From: Phlebopus portentosus
Lineage: Eukaryota; Basidiomycota; Agaricomycetes; Boletales; Boletinellaceae
Assembly (NCBI GenBank): GCA_037892935.1
Contig: JAYXKI010000005.1
Coordinates: forward strand, 186,001 to 250,000
Length of the DNA stretch: 64,000 nt
Direction of reading: 5' to 3'
Part shown: piece by piece, positions 24,049-34,729 of the stretch
How positions within the stretch are numbered: the stretch's first letter is position 1
Layout: every line of letters begins with the position of its first letter
Made by a program: the position numbers and the translations under genes
The notes under the pieces: generated by a model
Database searches by the model: none
What the model was told of the DNA's origin: nothing
The model's input: the letters and a program-made list of their open reading frames with translations, nothing else

Positions 24049-25592
24049 ATGTCTACTCTGGACAGCACTGTATGTTACTCTCCTTCTGGCTCGACCTGTT
24101 GTGCTAACGAGTCTTCAGTATGGGTGTCTGTTCCTCACAATGATGTAATTCCTTTAATTTTCTAAACAGAGACCACCGGAATAATCTGATGTCTGTTCAG
24201 CTTTTCTACAGCGTAAACTTGACCAATCTCCGATCCAGTTGAAATCGAGAACTCATTTTGACTCTAGTTTGTGGGCCGCCAGCTGCATCCAGCTATGGTT
24301 CTATGTTGAGGTACGACATGCCCCTACGTGGACAGAAGAAATTCCCAATGATGTAATTAATCCAATAGAACTATATACGCACAGACAGACTATGGCTCAA
24401 GATATGTGTCATCTTGTTGTGGATACTCGACACGGTGTATGTTGTTCTGGTGTACAAGTTCCTATATATCTACTTCGTCAGAGAATTCGGAAACACTGGG
24501 TTCTTGGATAATTTACCAAAGTAAGTTCTGCGTGTATAAATGCGTAGTAGCCGCATCGATGACGATGTATCTGCTGCAGGGACATAAATGGCTCTGCTCC
24601 ATTTTCTCCCACTATTGCGGCTATGGTGCAGCTTTTTTTTGTCATGCGTGCATGGAATCGTAAATAACATTTAATCACTCATTAATCGGTTTTATTTCTT
24701 AACCGAATCCTCTCAGTAAGCAACAACAACTACTTCGTGACAGGCGGACTCGCCTTTCTCGTATTAGCCCAACTCGTGGTCACCATCATATACCTCACAA
24801 AGACGAGAACTTTCGTTCATCTAGAGCAGCTTATAACAATCGTCAATTACGAGCGTGCTATGAACGTCATCACCTTTGTAAACGACACTTCCATTGCACT
24901 TGTACTCATGTATTATCTATGGACTCGACGCTCAGCATTCCAGCAGACGCAACATATTATCAAGCGTCTTGTTGCATTCACGATTGGGACCGGCTTAATC
25001 GTAGGTATCATGATGATCATCGCGTTTGTATCCGCAGAAGCCTTCCCCGATACCTTGATATACGTGTTAATTGATTTTTGTGTCGCCAAAAGTACGTTAA
25101 TTATTTCTTTACTTTCGAGATGCACGCTGACAAATATCTGTAATAGTGTACTATAACTGTATGCTTGCCTCGTTGAACGCGCGATCTAGCCTTCGCGAGA
25201 GCTTGCGCGGTAACAACGCGGGTATCAGCTTCCATTTGGATGACCTTCCAACGACAAGTTCGGAAGCACAGTATGGCTCGCGCTTAACGCGACCATCTGC
25301 TACTGCTGCATCCGACCTTCGCAGGGCAAGTACCGTCTCTATTGAATCCTATGTGCTGAACAAATCATAATGATAATGCCCTTCTCAGGACCATAACCCG
25401 AGGGCAATCGAGTGCAGAGTCGAGATCGATGTGAATCGTGAATCGGACCTGAAGGATGTATGAGCTTCCTCTGCTTATATTCTGACCGATTACGAGCCGA
25501 TTGCTGATGCATTTTTTCCTTTTCAGATTGACGGAGACAGCTCCGAGATAGACTACCGCACATCCAAATTCGCAGGCGATTCTGAGGTATAA
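24049..25592 (+). CDS. DUF6534 multi-pass membrane protein, copy D
   Basis: ATG at 24049 (MSTLDST), then the same microexons (YGCLFLTM; CIQLWFYVE). Helical exons include TDRLWLKICVILLWILDTVY-like sequence near 24,390, FLYIYFVREFGNTGFLDNLPK, DINGSAPFSPTIAAMVQ, NNYFVTGGLAFLVLAQLVV, NYERAMNVITFVNDTSIAL, IIKRLVAFTIGTGLIVGIMM and YYNCMLASLNARSSLRE. Tail: SFHLDDLPT, NPRAIECRVEIDVNRES and IDGDSSEIDYRTSKFAGD, ending TAA at 25590-25592. No frame breaks after splicing. Compared with the other copies it has Gln for Glu/Asp before the central helix (FQQTQH). Tail-to-tail with a decayed carboxylesterase. Confidence 0.82.
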
Positions 25593-25769
25593 AGGAATAT
25601 GGATCCGTATCAAAGTGTGCGGGCCTTTACGATCGTTAAAGTTTTTGGCGGACCTCTTGATATTTATCTATGTATTCCTTGTTAACGATTCGATACGAAG
25701 TCAAGTTTCATCCCGTCCTCTCTGACATTGCGCATGGCGTCTACAAGGTAGCCATCTGATGTGCTTTGT

Positions 25770-26345
25770 CTGCTCGTCTGTGCATCTACGACCGGTTCCA
25801 TCCAGGACCCGCACCACTTTATCTCACCGTCTGGTGCGGTCTCCATGACCGAAGGCCTCATCTGAGCCTTTAGCTCTTTGACTGATCAATCACCGCGAGT
25901 ACAACAGTAGCAATGAACATCCGATATGGAGTGACTGTCTCTTTTTCTCAGTTGGTGGATTACCAGTAGAAACGAGTCAAATCTAGCATGTAATCATTTT
26001 ATACGAGAACGGATGTAGTGCAATATATTTACATAAAAAGTGTGTTAGACAAACTAAACATCACTTGTGAAGTTCATCTAGTCCTATCTGGTTGAACCCG
26101 TAAAGAACTTGCAGATTATCACTCATCAGTGCCAAAATTTGTGAGTTGAAATAAGGCTAAGCCTGACGTGGACACTCTTCTACACCTCGTTGCTGAAGTT
26201 CGTTGCGCAACAAACAAATTCTGACTTGCGTTGAGACAAAGAGACGTGCGCCGTTAGACCTAGAGGGATCAACTAAACGCGCATGCAATACCAGTGCTTT
26301 CGCGCTAGTCCGATCGGACTCTAGTAGTAGCCGGTGTTCGCGGAG
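25770..26345 (-). pseudogene. Decayed carboxylesterase (type B) remnant
   Basis: Two blocks match the carboxylesterase at 39170-41622. 25,790-25,890 matches its last exon (ccatccaggacccgcacca versus ccatccaaaacgcgcaccg; tccatgaccgaaggcctcat versus tccataaccgaagcactcat). 26,155-26,340 matches the exon/intron/exon around FIAQKLQQRGVQN, here reading ELQQRGVEECPRQ. The intervening intron appears retained at DNA level, so this is a genomic duplicate rather than a retrocopy. The centre and the whole N-terminal half are missing. Non-functional. Confidence 0.7.
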
Positions 26346-26756
26346 CAGATCAAATTGTTTCACCCAAGTTTTGTTAGCCTTGGAGAAGAACTGCCGTCAA
26401 TAGTTAGCGCCCACCGTGCTGCAAGAGGGCGTCTCTTCCCTCCGGAAAAAAAGAAACCCTCGAGTCGGAGACAAATCTCGGAAGACCTTATAAGCATACT
26501 GAACGAGAAGAACAACATTGACTCTGGCTGAGATCATACATCCAGAGACAGCGAGACTGTTGCCTAGTCTGAGGCTGAATTTGATGATTGTCCGTTCTTC
26601 TTTTCGAACTTATTTGAGGCAGGAGCTAATCTTACGGACTAGGTCCTGATGCAGAAACTGCAAGAAAGAAATTTTGTATTCGTGAGAAATGAGAATCAAC
26701 TTATCAAGGTTTGACCAACATTTTCTCACGATCACACCACCTCAGACTCGACTTCT
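26346..26756. other. Gene-free left flank of the transposon nest
   Basis: No gene recognised. It ends in TTCT (26753-26756), which recurs immediately right of the CACTA-like element. Confidence 0.5.
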
Positions 26757-27269
26757 CACTACGGGCAATTTAGTATTTTTTAGGTGATGATAAATGATCG
26801 GAAATTGAAATTGATATGCATTATATAAGTATGAGTATCTCCATTCAGGATATTAAAAATATACACATGCATCTAAACCTAGTTTATATATTCAATATCA
26901 TGCCGCATTTCTTTGATGATGATATTTATTATATCATTGTGATCGATATAGATATAGAAATCTAAATTGATATTTTCTTTATCAGCAAAGAATATCATTG
27001 AGGTAGATATTTTTTTGATGATATTTTCAATATCAAAGTGTCTGTTATTTGAAATATCATTCTGTATATCAATGTCAATGATAATTTACATGATGAGTGG
27101 GCAATGAGCAGGTGCGATGAGGGTGCACAGTGGGCATGTTGTGGGCGCATGGGGGGCAGAGAGAGGGTGAACTGCGGGTGGGATGGGGGCACACTGTGGG
27201 CACTGTAAGGGCACGCTGGAGGCACATAGCGAGCGCAGAGAGGGCGCAGAGAGGGCATACAGGGTGTGC
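26757..27269 (+). repeat. Left inverted arm of CACTA-like element
   Basis: 513 bp. Pairs with 34730-35242. Differences between arms are almost all transitions, many CpG to TpG/CpA. Confidence 0.85.
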
Positions 27270-27748
27270 ACGAAATGTATAAGTGGTCGGAAAGTGCACA
27301 AATGGCACTTGCAACACTCTGGACTCCTATTTGCCTTCTTCCGTGTCTCCACCATTCTTCTCCTGACCTATTGAAGTGTTGCCAGCACAAAAATGGTTAA
27401 AACCAAATTGACTAATAGCACAAAGCAACTCCACCTTCAAGAGGAAATCCTTGGAAAGATGGACGTCCAGATTCAGTCACTCATCGTAGTTGTGTTGCTT
27501 TGTTCGAACTCCAGCATAATAGGTATTTATTCTGCGGACAAGTAGCATACAGTGAAATGAGTGCTCAAGTTCGTGATCATTGATGATCACGAGTCTCCTT
27601 GCTCTGGGGAACGCTACATGGAGATCAGAAATGATAACATGAAGGGAAGTGATATGACATACTGCATGTTCATTCCATCGCCATCGAAGCCGGCATTGCA
27701 CATTTGATACATGTCTGAGCTGAGCTCAAACCTACCTTTTCTCAAGGG

Positions 27749-28151
27749 TGTTAGGCGGACGGCTCAAGGATTGAGTCGAGGCAGGCCAACACAACAACAA
27801 ACAAGCGTGAATGAGATAATCCCAAACACGTCGCTCAGGTCAAGACAGCTAAGACGAGGCTTAAGTCCAGACCGTCGAACGCTATGTCGCAGTGAAGGTA
27901 AGTAGAATAGAAAGACAAGGAACGAAAGAGTCAAACTATCTACTTATATAGACTTTGAATGCGGGAAAGGTCTACTCTATTAGGAAGTCACATGACAAAG
28001 AATGAGATGATTAGTGAGCGTGATAGAACGTTGTGGAATGTTCCGGCAATTGGATGAGTAAGCGCATAAGAAAAAATAAAAGAAAAGGAAAAGAATATTA
28101 AAATGAATGATGACATAAGAAAAGAAAAAGGAAAATGTTCGAGTCCTTACA
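27749..28151 (-). repeat. 3' LTR (element orientation)
   Basis: 403 bp copy matching the other LTR base for base by eye; preceded by AAGGG. Confidence 0.93.
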
Positions 28152-28163
28152 TCACCCCCTTCT
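28152..28163 (-). promoter_or_regulatory. Polypurine tract of the Ty3 element
   Basis: AGAAGGGGGTGA on the minus strand directly against the 3' LTR; primes plus-strand DNA synthesis. It overlaps the last codons of pol. Confidence 0.8.
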
Positions 28164-31100
28164 CAAGGTTGGGCGTCCCGACCAACCACATAAGCCTTCT
28201 GAGGACGTGAACTTGTACAGCGCTCGCAGGCTTTGTCGAGGTATCGTTAACTTCCTTGGAGCTCCAGGATGTTTGCGGTAGAATTCTTGAATTGACTCCT
28301 GCGCATTATCCTTGACGTCGGATTCTGGCTGCCAAGTCGCTTCCTCATATCCAACCCACTTGACCAGAAATTGGAGCTTGCCTCGATGCAGACGCGAGTC
28401 GAGTATTTCTTCAACCTCGTACTCTTCCTGCTCGTCAATGATCATTGGCGGTGGTGGAGGTGGTTTCTTCTGCGATTCAAAGGACGGTTGGACGGCTGGT
28501 TTGAGCAAGATCTCATTGAAAACTGGATGGATCTTCTTCCAGGTCTTCGGTAGTTTGAGTCTGTATGCGCTTGCGCCAACCTTTTCCACTACCTCGAAGG
28601 GACCGAACCATTTATCCTCCATCTTCTTCGTCGGTCGGATCGTCTTGATATTTCGTCCATCTAAGAAGACTTTCTGCCCTGCCTCATAGGTAATGGACTT
28701 CCCAGCATGGCGGTCGTAGAAACGCTTCATGTCTTCGTTTGCTTGGGTTAGGTTACCTTGAGCGAGTTCGTGCACCTCCTTGACATGTTTGGCAAATTCT
28801 TCTGCTGACAGGTTCGATGATGCCGTTCCAACCCCCGTGAAGTCTAGGGGGTGCATTCCCGTATTGACGAAGAAGGGAGATAGCTTCGTCGCTGAATGTT
28901 CACGATTGTTGTATGCGAATTCTGCGAGAGCCAGCCAGTCCGCCCAGTCCGACTGCCGATGGTTGACGTATAGCCGCAGGTATTGTTCTAGTTCCTGATT
29001 AACCCGCTCTGTCTGTCCGTCAGTTTGTGGGTGATACGCTGTCGATGGATTGCCTTCAATGTGGAGGAGCTTGTACAACTCCTTCATCATCTTTGCATCA
29101 AATTGCACCCCTCGGTTATGAATGATCTTCCGTGGTAGTCCGTGTAATCGGAAGACGTGGTCCCTGTAGATCCTAGCCATGCCTTCCGCCGTTAACTTTG
29201 TCGTTGTTGGAATTGCATGGATTTGTTTGCTAAAGCGATCGACCACTACGCAAATCGCATTGAACCCATTCGATTCTGGCAACTCTCCGATTAGGTCGAC
29301 CGTGACAATCTGCCATGGCGCCTCCGGCACCTCGTTAGGGTGCAAAACCTTTGCTCTCGTTGTCCTTAGAGCCTTCGTCCGTTGACAACGATCACACCCC
29401 CGCACGTACACTCGCACATCTGCACTCATCCTTGGCCACCAGTACTTGCGTGCTATCAGCTGGATCGTCTTCGTTGCTCCTGGATGTCCTGCCAGGGTCG
29501 AGTCATGGTGTTCCTTTATGATGTCCTCTCTGATGCTCGCTGGTACATATAGTCGGCGGCCCTTTCTCCACATGTCCCCTCTCTTCTCGACGTCCTTCGG
29601 CCTCACTCCCTCGTCCTCTTGTCTCTGCGCTTCCACGACCTTTTCAACGAGTACTTCTCTCAACGTCTGAACCATTCCTCTAACCAGCCATTCCTTCTTG
29701 ATGAAAGTCACGTTCTCATTATCACGCTCGCCCTTGTCATAATCTGCCCGGCGTGACAACAGATCAGCTTTTCCCAACGTCTTTCCGGGTTTATGGACTA
29801 GCGTGAAATCGAATTCAGCTAAATTGAGTCACCAATGAGCTTGTCGACGATTTAACTTCTGCGGCGATCGGAAGTACGTTAGATTTGCATGGTCTGTCCA
29901 TACCTCAAAAGGTTGGCTAGCTCCCTGGAGATATTGTCGCCATTCCTTTAGGGCTTGAACAATGGCGAGCATTTCCTTATCGTAAATCTCATAGTTTCGC
30001 TCTGCCTCTAGGAATGTTGACGACCGATAAGCGATCACCTTCCATTTACCGTCTTGTTTCTGGAGAAGGACTCCACCAGTCGCAAAGTCCGACGCATCCG
30101 CTTCTACACGGAAAGGGTCCTCGTTGTTGGGTATCGCTAACACGGGAGGGCTACTCAAACGACGCTTCAATTCCTCAAACGCTGCCTGCTCATCTTCGCC
30201 CCATCTCCATTCCACCTTACCCGTTAGGGTAGTCAAGGGTTTGACGACCGAACTGTAGTCCTTAACAAAACGTCGCAACCAATTTCCTAATCCCAGGAAT
30301 TGTTGCAGTTCGTGGACGTTTCTTGGAACCGGCCAGTCCTGTACTGCCGCCGTCTTCTTGGGATCCATTCGAACTTCGCCATTGCCAATAATGTGCCCGA
30401 GGTACTTGACTGTATCAACCTCGAACTCGCACTTCTGCGGCTTTAGGAAAAGTCCGTTTTGGCGAAGGATCTCAAAGACTCGTTTGGTGCGTCTGCGGTG
30501 TTCTTCTAGATCATTCGAGAAGATAAGAATGTCATCGAGGTAAATGATGACGATACCCTCATGAATTAGCTCCCGAAAGATGTCATTCATAAAGCCTTGG
30601 AACGTCGCTGGCGCATTACACAAGCCGAAGAACATGACTGTGGGTTCGAATAAGCCTAGATTTGTCCGGAACGCTGCCTTCCACTCGTCTCCCTCGCGAA
30701 TCCGGATGTTGTAGTATCCCCAACGAACGTCGAGCTTCGTGATGTACCTTGCATCCTTAACCTTGTCGATGAGCTCATTTATCAGTGGCAACGGGTATTT
30801 GTTCTTGACCGTTCCTTCATTGAGCTTTCGATAGTCTTGGATTGCTCGTAAGCTCCCATCCTCTTTCTTGATAAAGAAGAATGGTGACGCCATTGGAGAC
30901 TTCGACTGTCGGATACGTCCTGACGCTAGGTTTTCTTCAATGAACTCCCTCATCGCTTCTTGTTCTTTTGGCGATAACGGGTAAACCTTGCAGTCGCTGG
31001 GTTTGAAATCCGGTTTCAGGTCAATAGCGTGGTCCCATGTTCGGTGGTTTGGTAAGCGTTCGAACGATTCCTCACTAAAGACGTCGGCGTATTCCTCCAG

Positions 31101-32035
31101 GTAAGGTGGCCATTTTGTCGCTTCCTTCATCCGCACATTCCTCACGAACTCTTCATCTATCTCCTCGCTCGACAGTGGCGACTCACATTCATCAGGGCAA
31201 CGGGTGAACTTAACTGTTCCTGACCTCCAATCAATCTCAGGATTATGCTTCGTCAACCAGTCATGTCCGAGGAAGATGTTGCTTGACGCTAAGGATGTCA
31301 CTGCCAGTCGAATCTCTTCCTCGTGTTTCCCAAAGAACATTCGTACGACTACGTATTCTTTGATCAATCCAGCCTCGTTGCTTGTTCCATCAGCATTGAA
31401 GACTGGTCTAGGCCGAATGTACCTTTGGGTGGGGAAACCATATCATTTGACAAAACCTTCGTCGATGCATGAGCCCGTGCACCCTGAGTCGATCAGTGCA
31501 TGAGCATCAATGAAGTTTTCCTCTTCGAGTAGGGGGTTCGACAAATCTACTTCGTCATCACCTGCTACCTTTGGGTGTACGATGCTAACGAAGGCGTCTA
31601 ACTCCTTTCCTCCCGCCCGTCGCACGAACTGATCTGCGTCCACAATGCCCTCGCGCCATACCTCAGCCGCGCGTCTGCCTACTACATTCCACACTGCTTC
31701 AGTGACGTTCGCCTGAGCAACAACGTTCTCGCGGTAAGGTGCTTCCGCCACAACCTCATTTTTTATAGCGGTTTGATTCCGCTCTTCCTCTCTCAATTCG
31801 CCTGCTTGCGCATCTGTTCTTCTGACAAATAAATCTTCATAGACTTCGAAGTCATCGTTGTCATCTTCAGATTCATCTGGCAGCACGTCGGTAAGGATCT
31901 TTCGAAGGATAAAACCGTCACTGGTATTCGCATCTTGATATTGTACAACAGGACGATTATATTTTAACGAGTCCAACGAAAAGAGTCCTTTAGGAGACCG
32001 ACCAGTCGTTCCGACGTCTACGCCTGGTCTTCTGG
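28152..32035 (-). pseudogene. pol: Ty3 Pol polyprotein (PR-RT-RH-IN-chromodomain), inactivated
   Basis: In the -1 frame relative to Gag. Order: linker; retropepsin ALIDSGCTGSC near 31,490; RT with LDVRWGYYNIRI, FFGLCNAPATFQ and active-site YLDD near 30,550; RNase H (EADASDFA, YEIYDKEMLAIV, WTDHANL); integrase zinc finger (HH at 29,5xx, CDRCQRTK) and catalytic core; chromodomain (YEVEEILDSRLHRGKLQFLV, WVGYEEATW). Two TGA codons interrupt one continuous frame at 31443-31445 (after the protease motif) and 29829-29831 (RNase H/integrase junction). The second catalytic Asp of the DDE triad is Asn (IIHNRGVQF, codon 29115-29117), with the usual 35-residue spacing to the Glu in DGQTERVNQ. The frame ends TGA at 28152, inside the polypurine tract. 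Described as found; no repair is proposed. Confidence 0.92.
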
Positions 32036-33100
32036 AAAACCCTCGCCTTCTATGAGTTCTTCCAGCTCAGCAGGTACCGCTCGTACATCGTCGTCGTCGT
32101 CCTCTTCGAAGGAGGATTCCTTTGCTTGGCCGAGTTCCTCGAAGAGCGCCTTTCTGTCTGCTGGGACGAAGGCTGCGATGATGGCACGTATTGCTTCACG
32201 ACCTCGCGGGCAGTCTCTGATGTAATGTCCCACCTGACCACACTTGTAACAAGCACGTGTACGACGCGCCTGGTTCATCATCATGTCCATCGGCTGACCT
32301 AAGCCTCCATATGTTATTCCAGTGGCGTCACGACGATCTTGGACGGGTGGAGCGAAGGGGCGAGCCGCTTGTTGAGGTGGTGCCGGACGTTTCAATGGTT
32401 GTAGTGCTGGTTTCATAATCGTCGAGCTGATCGTCTTCCTCCGGCGTTCGGCCATCAGATCTCTGATCTGGCGCTCAACCCTATCAACCTTGACCGCTGC
32501 CTTCTTGAATTCCTCATACGTTGTTGGCTCGTTGGGTAAACGCATGATTCCTTCGACCACCTTCGGATTCAGAGCCCTCTTGAGGCGACTCATCAGCCAT
32601 TCGTCATGAGCCTCCGTAGCCAGTCCAGCATCCACTCGGCAGATGTCAAACTTGTTGAAGAATTCATCTGCATTGAGATCGCCCTGATACATTGCGTCGA
32701 GTCGTTCAAATGCTTTTTGAGACCGGGCCGGGTCATCAAACGAGGTATCAAGCTTCTTTAGGAAAGCGTCCCAAGTATCCTTGAATGCTATCCTGCCATG
32801 TTCGTCGATTGCTCCACTCGTGTAGCTTTCTGCCCAGCTCGCAGCAGTACCGCTCTTCATATACGACAGAGCGAACATGATCTTCGCTTTGCTTGTCCTA
32901 AACTCCGACTCTGATGCATAAACATACAGGCGCAGCTCTCGTTTGAAGTCGACATATCCGTGCTCGCCATCGAAGTCTCGGGGCTTGGCGACATGAACCT
33001 TGTTCGACTTTGATCCTTGGCCCGTGCCTTCTCCTGCTGCCTGGAGTGCTAGCGCAATCGCCGTAGCAAGGTCCGTTATTGACTCTTTCGACAACGACAT
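32018..33100 (-). CDS. gag: Ty3 Gag (capsid/nucleocapsid)
   Basis: From the first ATG of the transcript region (33100, MSLSKESITDLATAIALALQ) the frame is open for 360 codons to TAG at 32018-32020. Capsid-like sequence (KPRDFDGEHGYVDFKRELRL, ERLDAMYQGDLNADEFFNKF) is followed by a zinc knuckle CYKCGQVGHYIRDC (CX2CX4HX4C) and an acidic tail. The open frame extends upstream without ATG to 33469 and beyond with protein-like sequence (ASRGHHIVKSGDQIFTAWW, EEEEDEEEEQE), so the true N-terminus could lie further up through a non-AUG start or a spliced leader. The frame is undamaged. Gag packages the element RNA in cytoplasmic particles. Confidence 0.82.
   Translation of the reverse strand: MSLSKESITDLATAIALALQAAGEGTGQGSKSNKVHVAKPRDFDGEHGYVDFKRELRLYVYASESEFRTSKAKIMFALSYMKSGTAASWAESYTSGAIDEHGRIAFKDTWDAFLKKLDTSFDDPARSQKAFERLDAMYQGDLNADEFFNKFDICRVDAGLATEAHDEWLMSRLKRALNPKVVEGIMRLPNEPTTYEEFKKAAVKVDRVERQIRDLMAERRRKTISSTIMKPALQPLKRPAPPQQAARPFAPPVQDRRDATGITYGGLGQPMDMMMNQARRTRACYKCGQVGHYIRDCPRGREAIRAIIAAFVPADRKALFEELGQAKESSFEEDDDDDVRAVPAELEELIEGEGFPEDQA
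32036..32042 (-). promoter_or_regulatory. Candidate -1 ribosomal frameshift heptamer GGGTTTT
   Basis: On the minus strand the Gag codons read GAG GGT TTT, giving the canonical X XXY YYZ slip sequence G GGT TTT. Fifteen nt of Gag follow before its TAG stop. Pol lies in the -1 frame and is open through this point, so one -1 slip makes Gag-Pol. I did not fold the downstream sequence for a pseudoknot. Confidence 0.7.
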
Positions 33101-33885
33101 CTCTTGCTCTTCTTCTTCGTCTTCCTCTTCTTCGTCTGTTGGTACGAGCGGAGCAGGCTCTCGTGGTTCAGTGAAAGACAACGAAGGTGCTATAGGTGGA
33201 GCTGTCGTCTGGCCTGTCGATGTTGATGGCCCTGGTAAAGGAGCCGTTGATCGCGTGGGGGTAGGGGGTGCAGGATCGTCTATGTCTCCCTCTCGCTTCG
33301 CTCGCCAATAAAGCGACTTTCCTTCTCTGTCAGAGTACCACTTCTTCGCGTTCTCGTCCCACCAAGCAGTAAAGATTTGATCGCCTGACTTGACAATGTG
33401 ATGTCCTCGTGACGCGCTCCACCTACAGTTTGTCGGGAGAGCCGCCCGCTGGTCGTCAGTTAGATCCACCTTGATAGGCCGGGGGGGGAACGGGGATCGG
33501 TACGGTGTTCGGACGGGGCCGACTTCGGATAACCGGCTCGTCTTTGAAATTGATGACTAAACGAAAGGCTCCGAGGTAGATAATGAAGGAGATACTTGTC
33601 GACGACTGGACTCTATGTGTTACCCACGAGAAGGTTTGATGGGAGTTCCAGAGAAGGGTGATTCGGAGCGCCACGGTGATGTGACTGGTTGATACTTCGG
33701 GTACTATCGGGTCACGTCGGAGTCAATCGGACTTCGACGGGCAAGATAGGGGTTTGTTGTCTGCACGGTAGGAACCGGGTTTCGTTCGATGTCGTCCTTC
33801 GAAGATATACTTCAGGGGACACGTCACAGGCGAGCGCTCGACGACAACAGAATCGAGCGTGAGCCAGAGGTAGGTCTTTCTATTA

Positions 33886-34288
33886 TGTTAGGCGGACGGC
33901 TCAAGGATTGAGTCGAGGCAGGCCAACACAACAACAAACAAGCGTGAATGAGATAATCCCAAACACGTCGCTCAGGTCAAGACAGCTAAGACGAGGCTTA
34001 AGTCCAGACCGTCGAACGCTATGTCGCAGTGAAGGTAAGTAGAATAGAAAGACAAGGAACGAAAGAGTCAAACTATCTACTTATATAGACTTTGAATGCG
34101 GGAAAGGTCTACTCTATTAGGAAGTCACATGACAAAGAATGAGATGATTAGTGAGCGTGATAGAACGTTGTGGAATGTTCCGGCAATTGGATGAGTAAGC
34201 GCATAAGAAAAAATAAAAGAAAAGGAAAAGAATATTAAAATGAATGATGACATAAGAAAAGAAAAAGGAAAATGTTCGAGTCCTTACA
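33886..34288 (-). repeat. 5' LTR (element orientation)
   Basis: 403 bp, TG..CA, followed on the right by target-duplication copy AAGGG. Would supply the promoter for the element. Confidence 0.93.
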
Positions 34289-34729
34289 AAGGGCCCCCAG
34301 ACCTCAAAATAAATTTATTCTTAGGCAATCTTATGTCTGTAAATTCATATTATGACAATAGTACCACTCTGGTGCAGTCTAGATTGTTGTAGCACCCAGT
34401 CTGAGGGGAGGAAAAAATGCACATAAAGGAAGTGTCTAAAATCGGCCTTTTGTGACATATCTCACTCATTCTTCGCTCATTTCTCTTCATCCTTGTTGGA
34501 GTTTGAAGCGGATATCAAAACTATGGATTTAGCAACTTAGATCATGCAGAACGGTCAAGAATTGAATAAGATATGGTGATTTTTATATTATGAGGTGTTT
34601 TGTGTGACAAAAATCACAGAAGTCACAAGTGACAATACATATGGAAAAGGCAGTAAATAACAGCCTGCCTGCTGTGAGTTCTATGTTCTCCGACTCCTTT
34701 TGTGCACTCCAGACACTCTTCACGTACCC

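Larger units (their letters stand above)
27749..34288 (-). mobile_element. Ty3-type LTR retrotransposon (chromovirus), 6,540 bp
   Basis: Two 403-bp LTRs that I read as identical (27749-28151, 33886-34288), starting TG and ending CA, flanked by the target duplication AAGGG (27744-27748, 34289-34293). Transcribed right to left: Gag, protease, reverse transcriptase, RNase H, integrase, chromodomain. This order and the C-terminal chromodomain define a chromovirus. A polypurine tract abuts the left LTR. No primer-binding site adjoins the right LTR; the first TGG lies 19 nt inside and I could not match it to a tRNA end. Identical LTRs mean a recent insertion, into the interior of the CACTA-like element. 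Pol carries two in-frame TGA codons and an integrase active-site change, so this copy is probably not autonomous. Confidence 0.95.

Noticed and set aside
27075..27390. Cys/Pro-rich open frames (PLCALSA-like) repeated in both arms
   Set aside because: Produced by the GGGCAC/GAGGGC repeat of the transposon arms in several frames; no start or family support.
33840..33867. Possible tRNA primer-binding site of the Ty3 element (TGGCTCACGC..)
   Set aside because: Lies 19 nt inside the LTR and its complement does not look like a tRNA 3' end I recognise.
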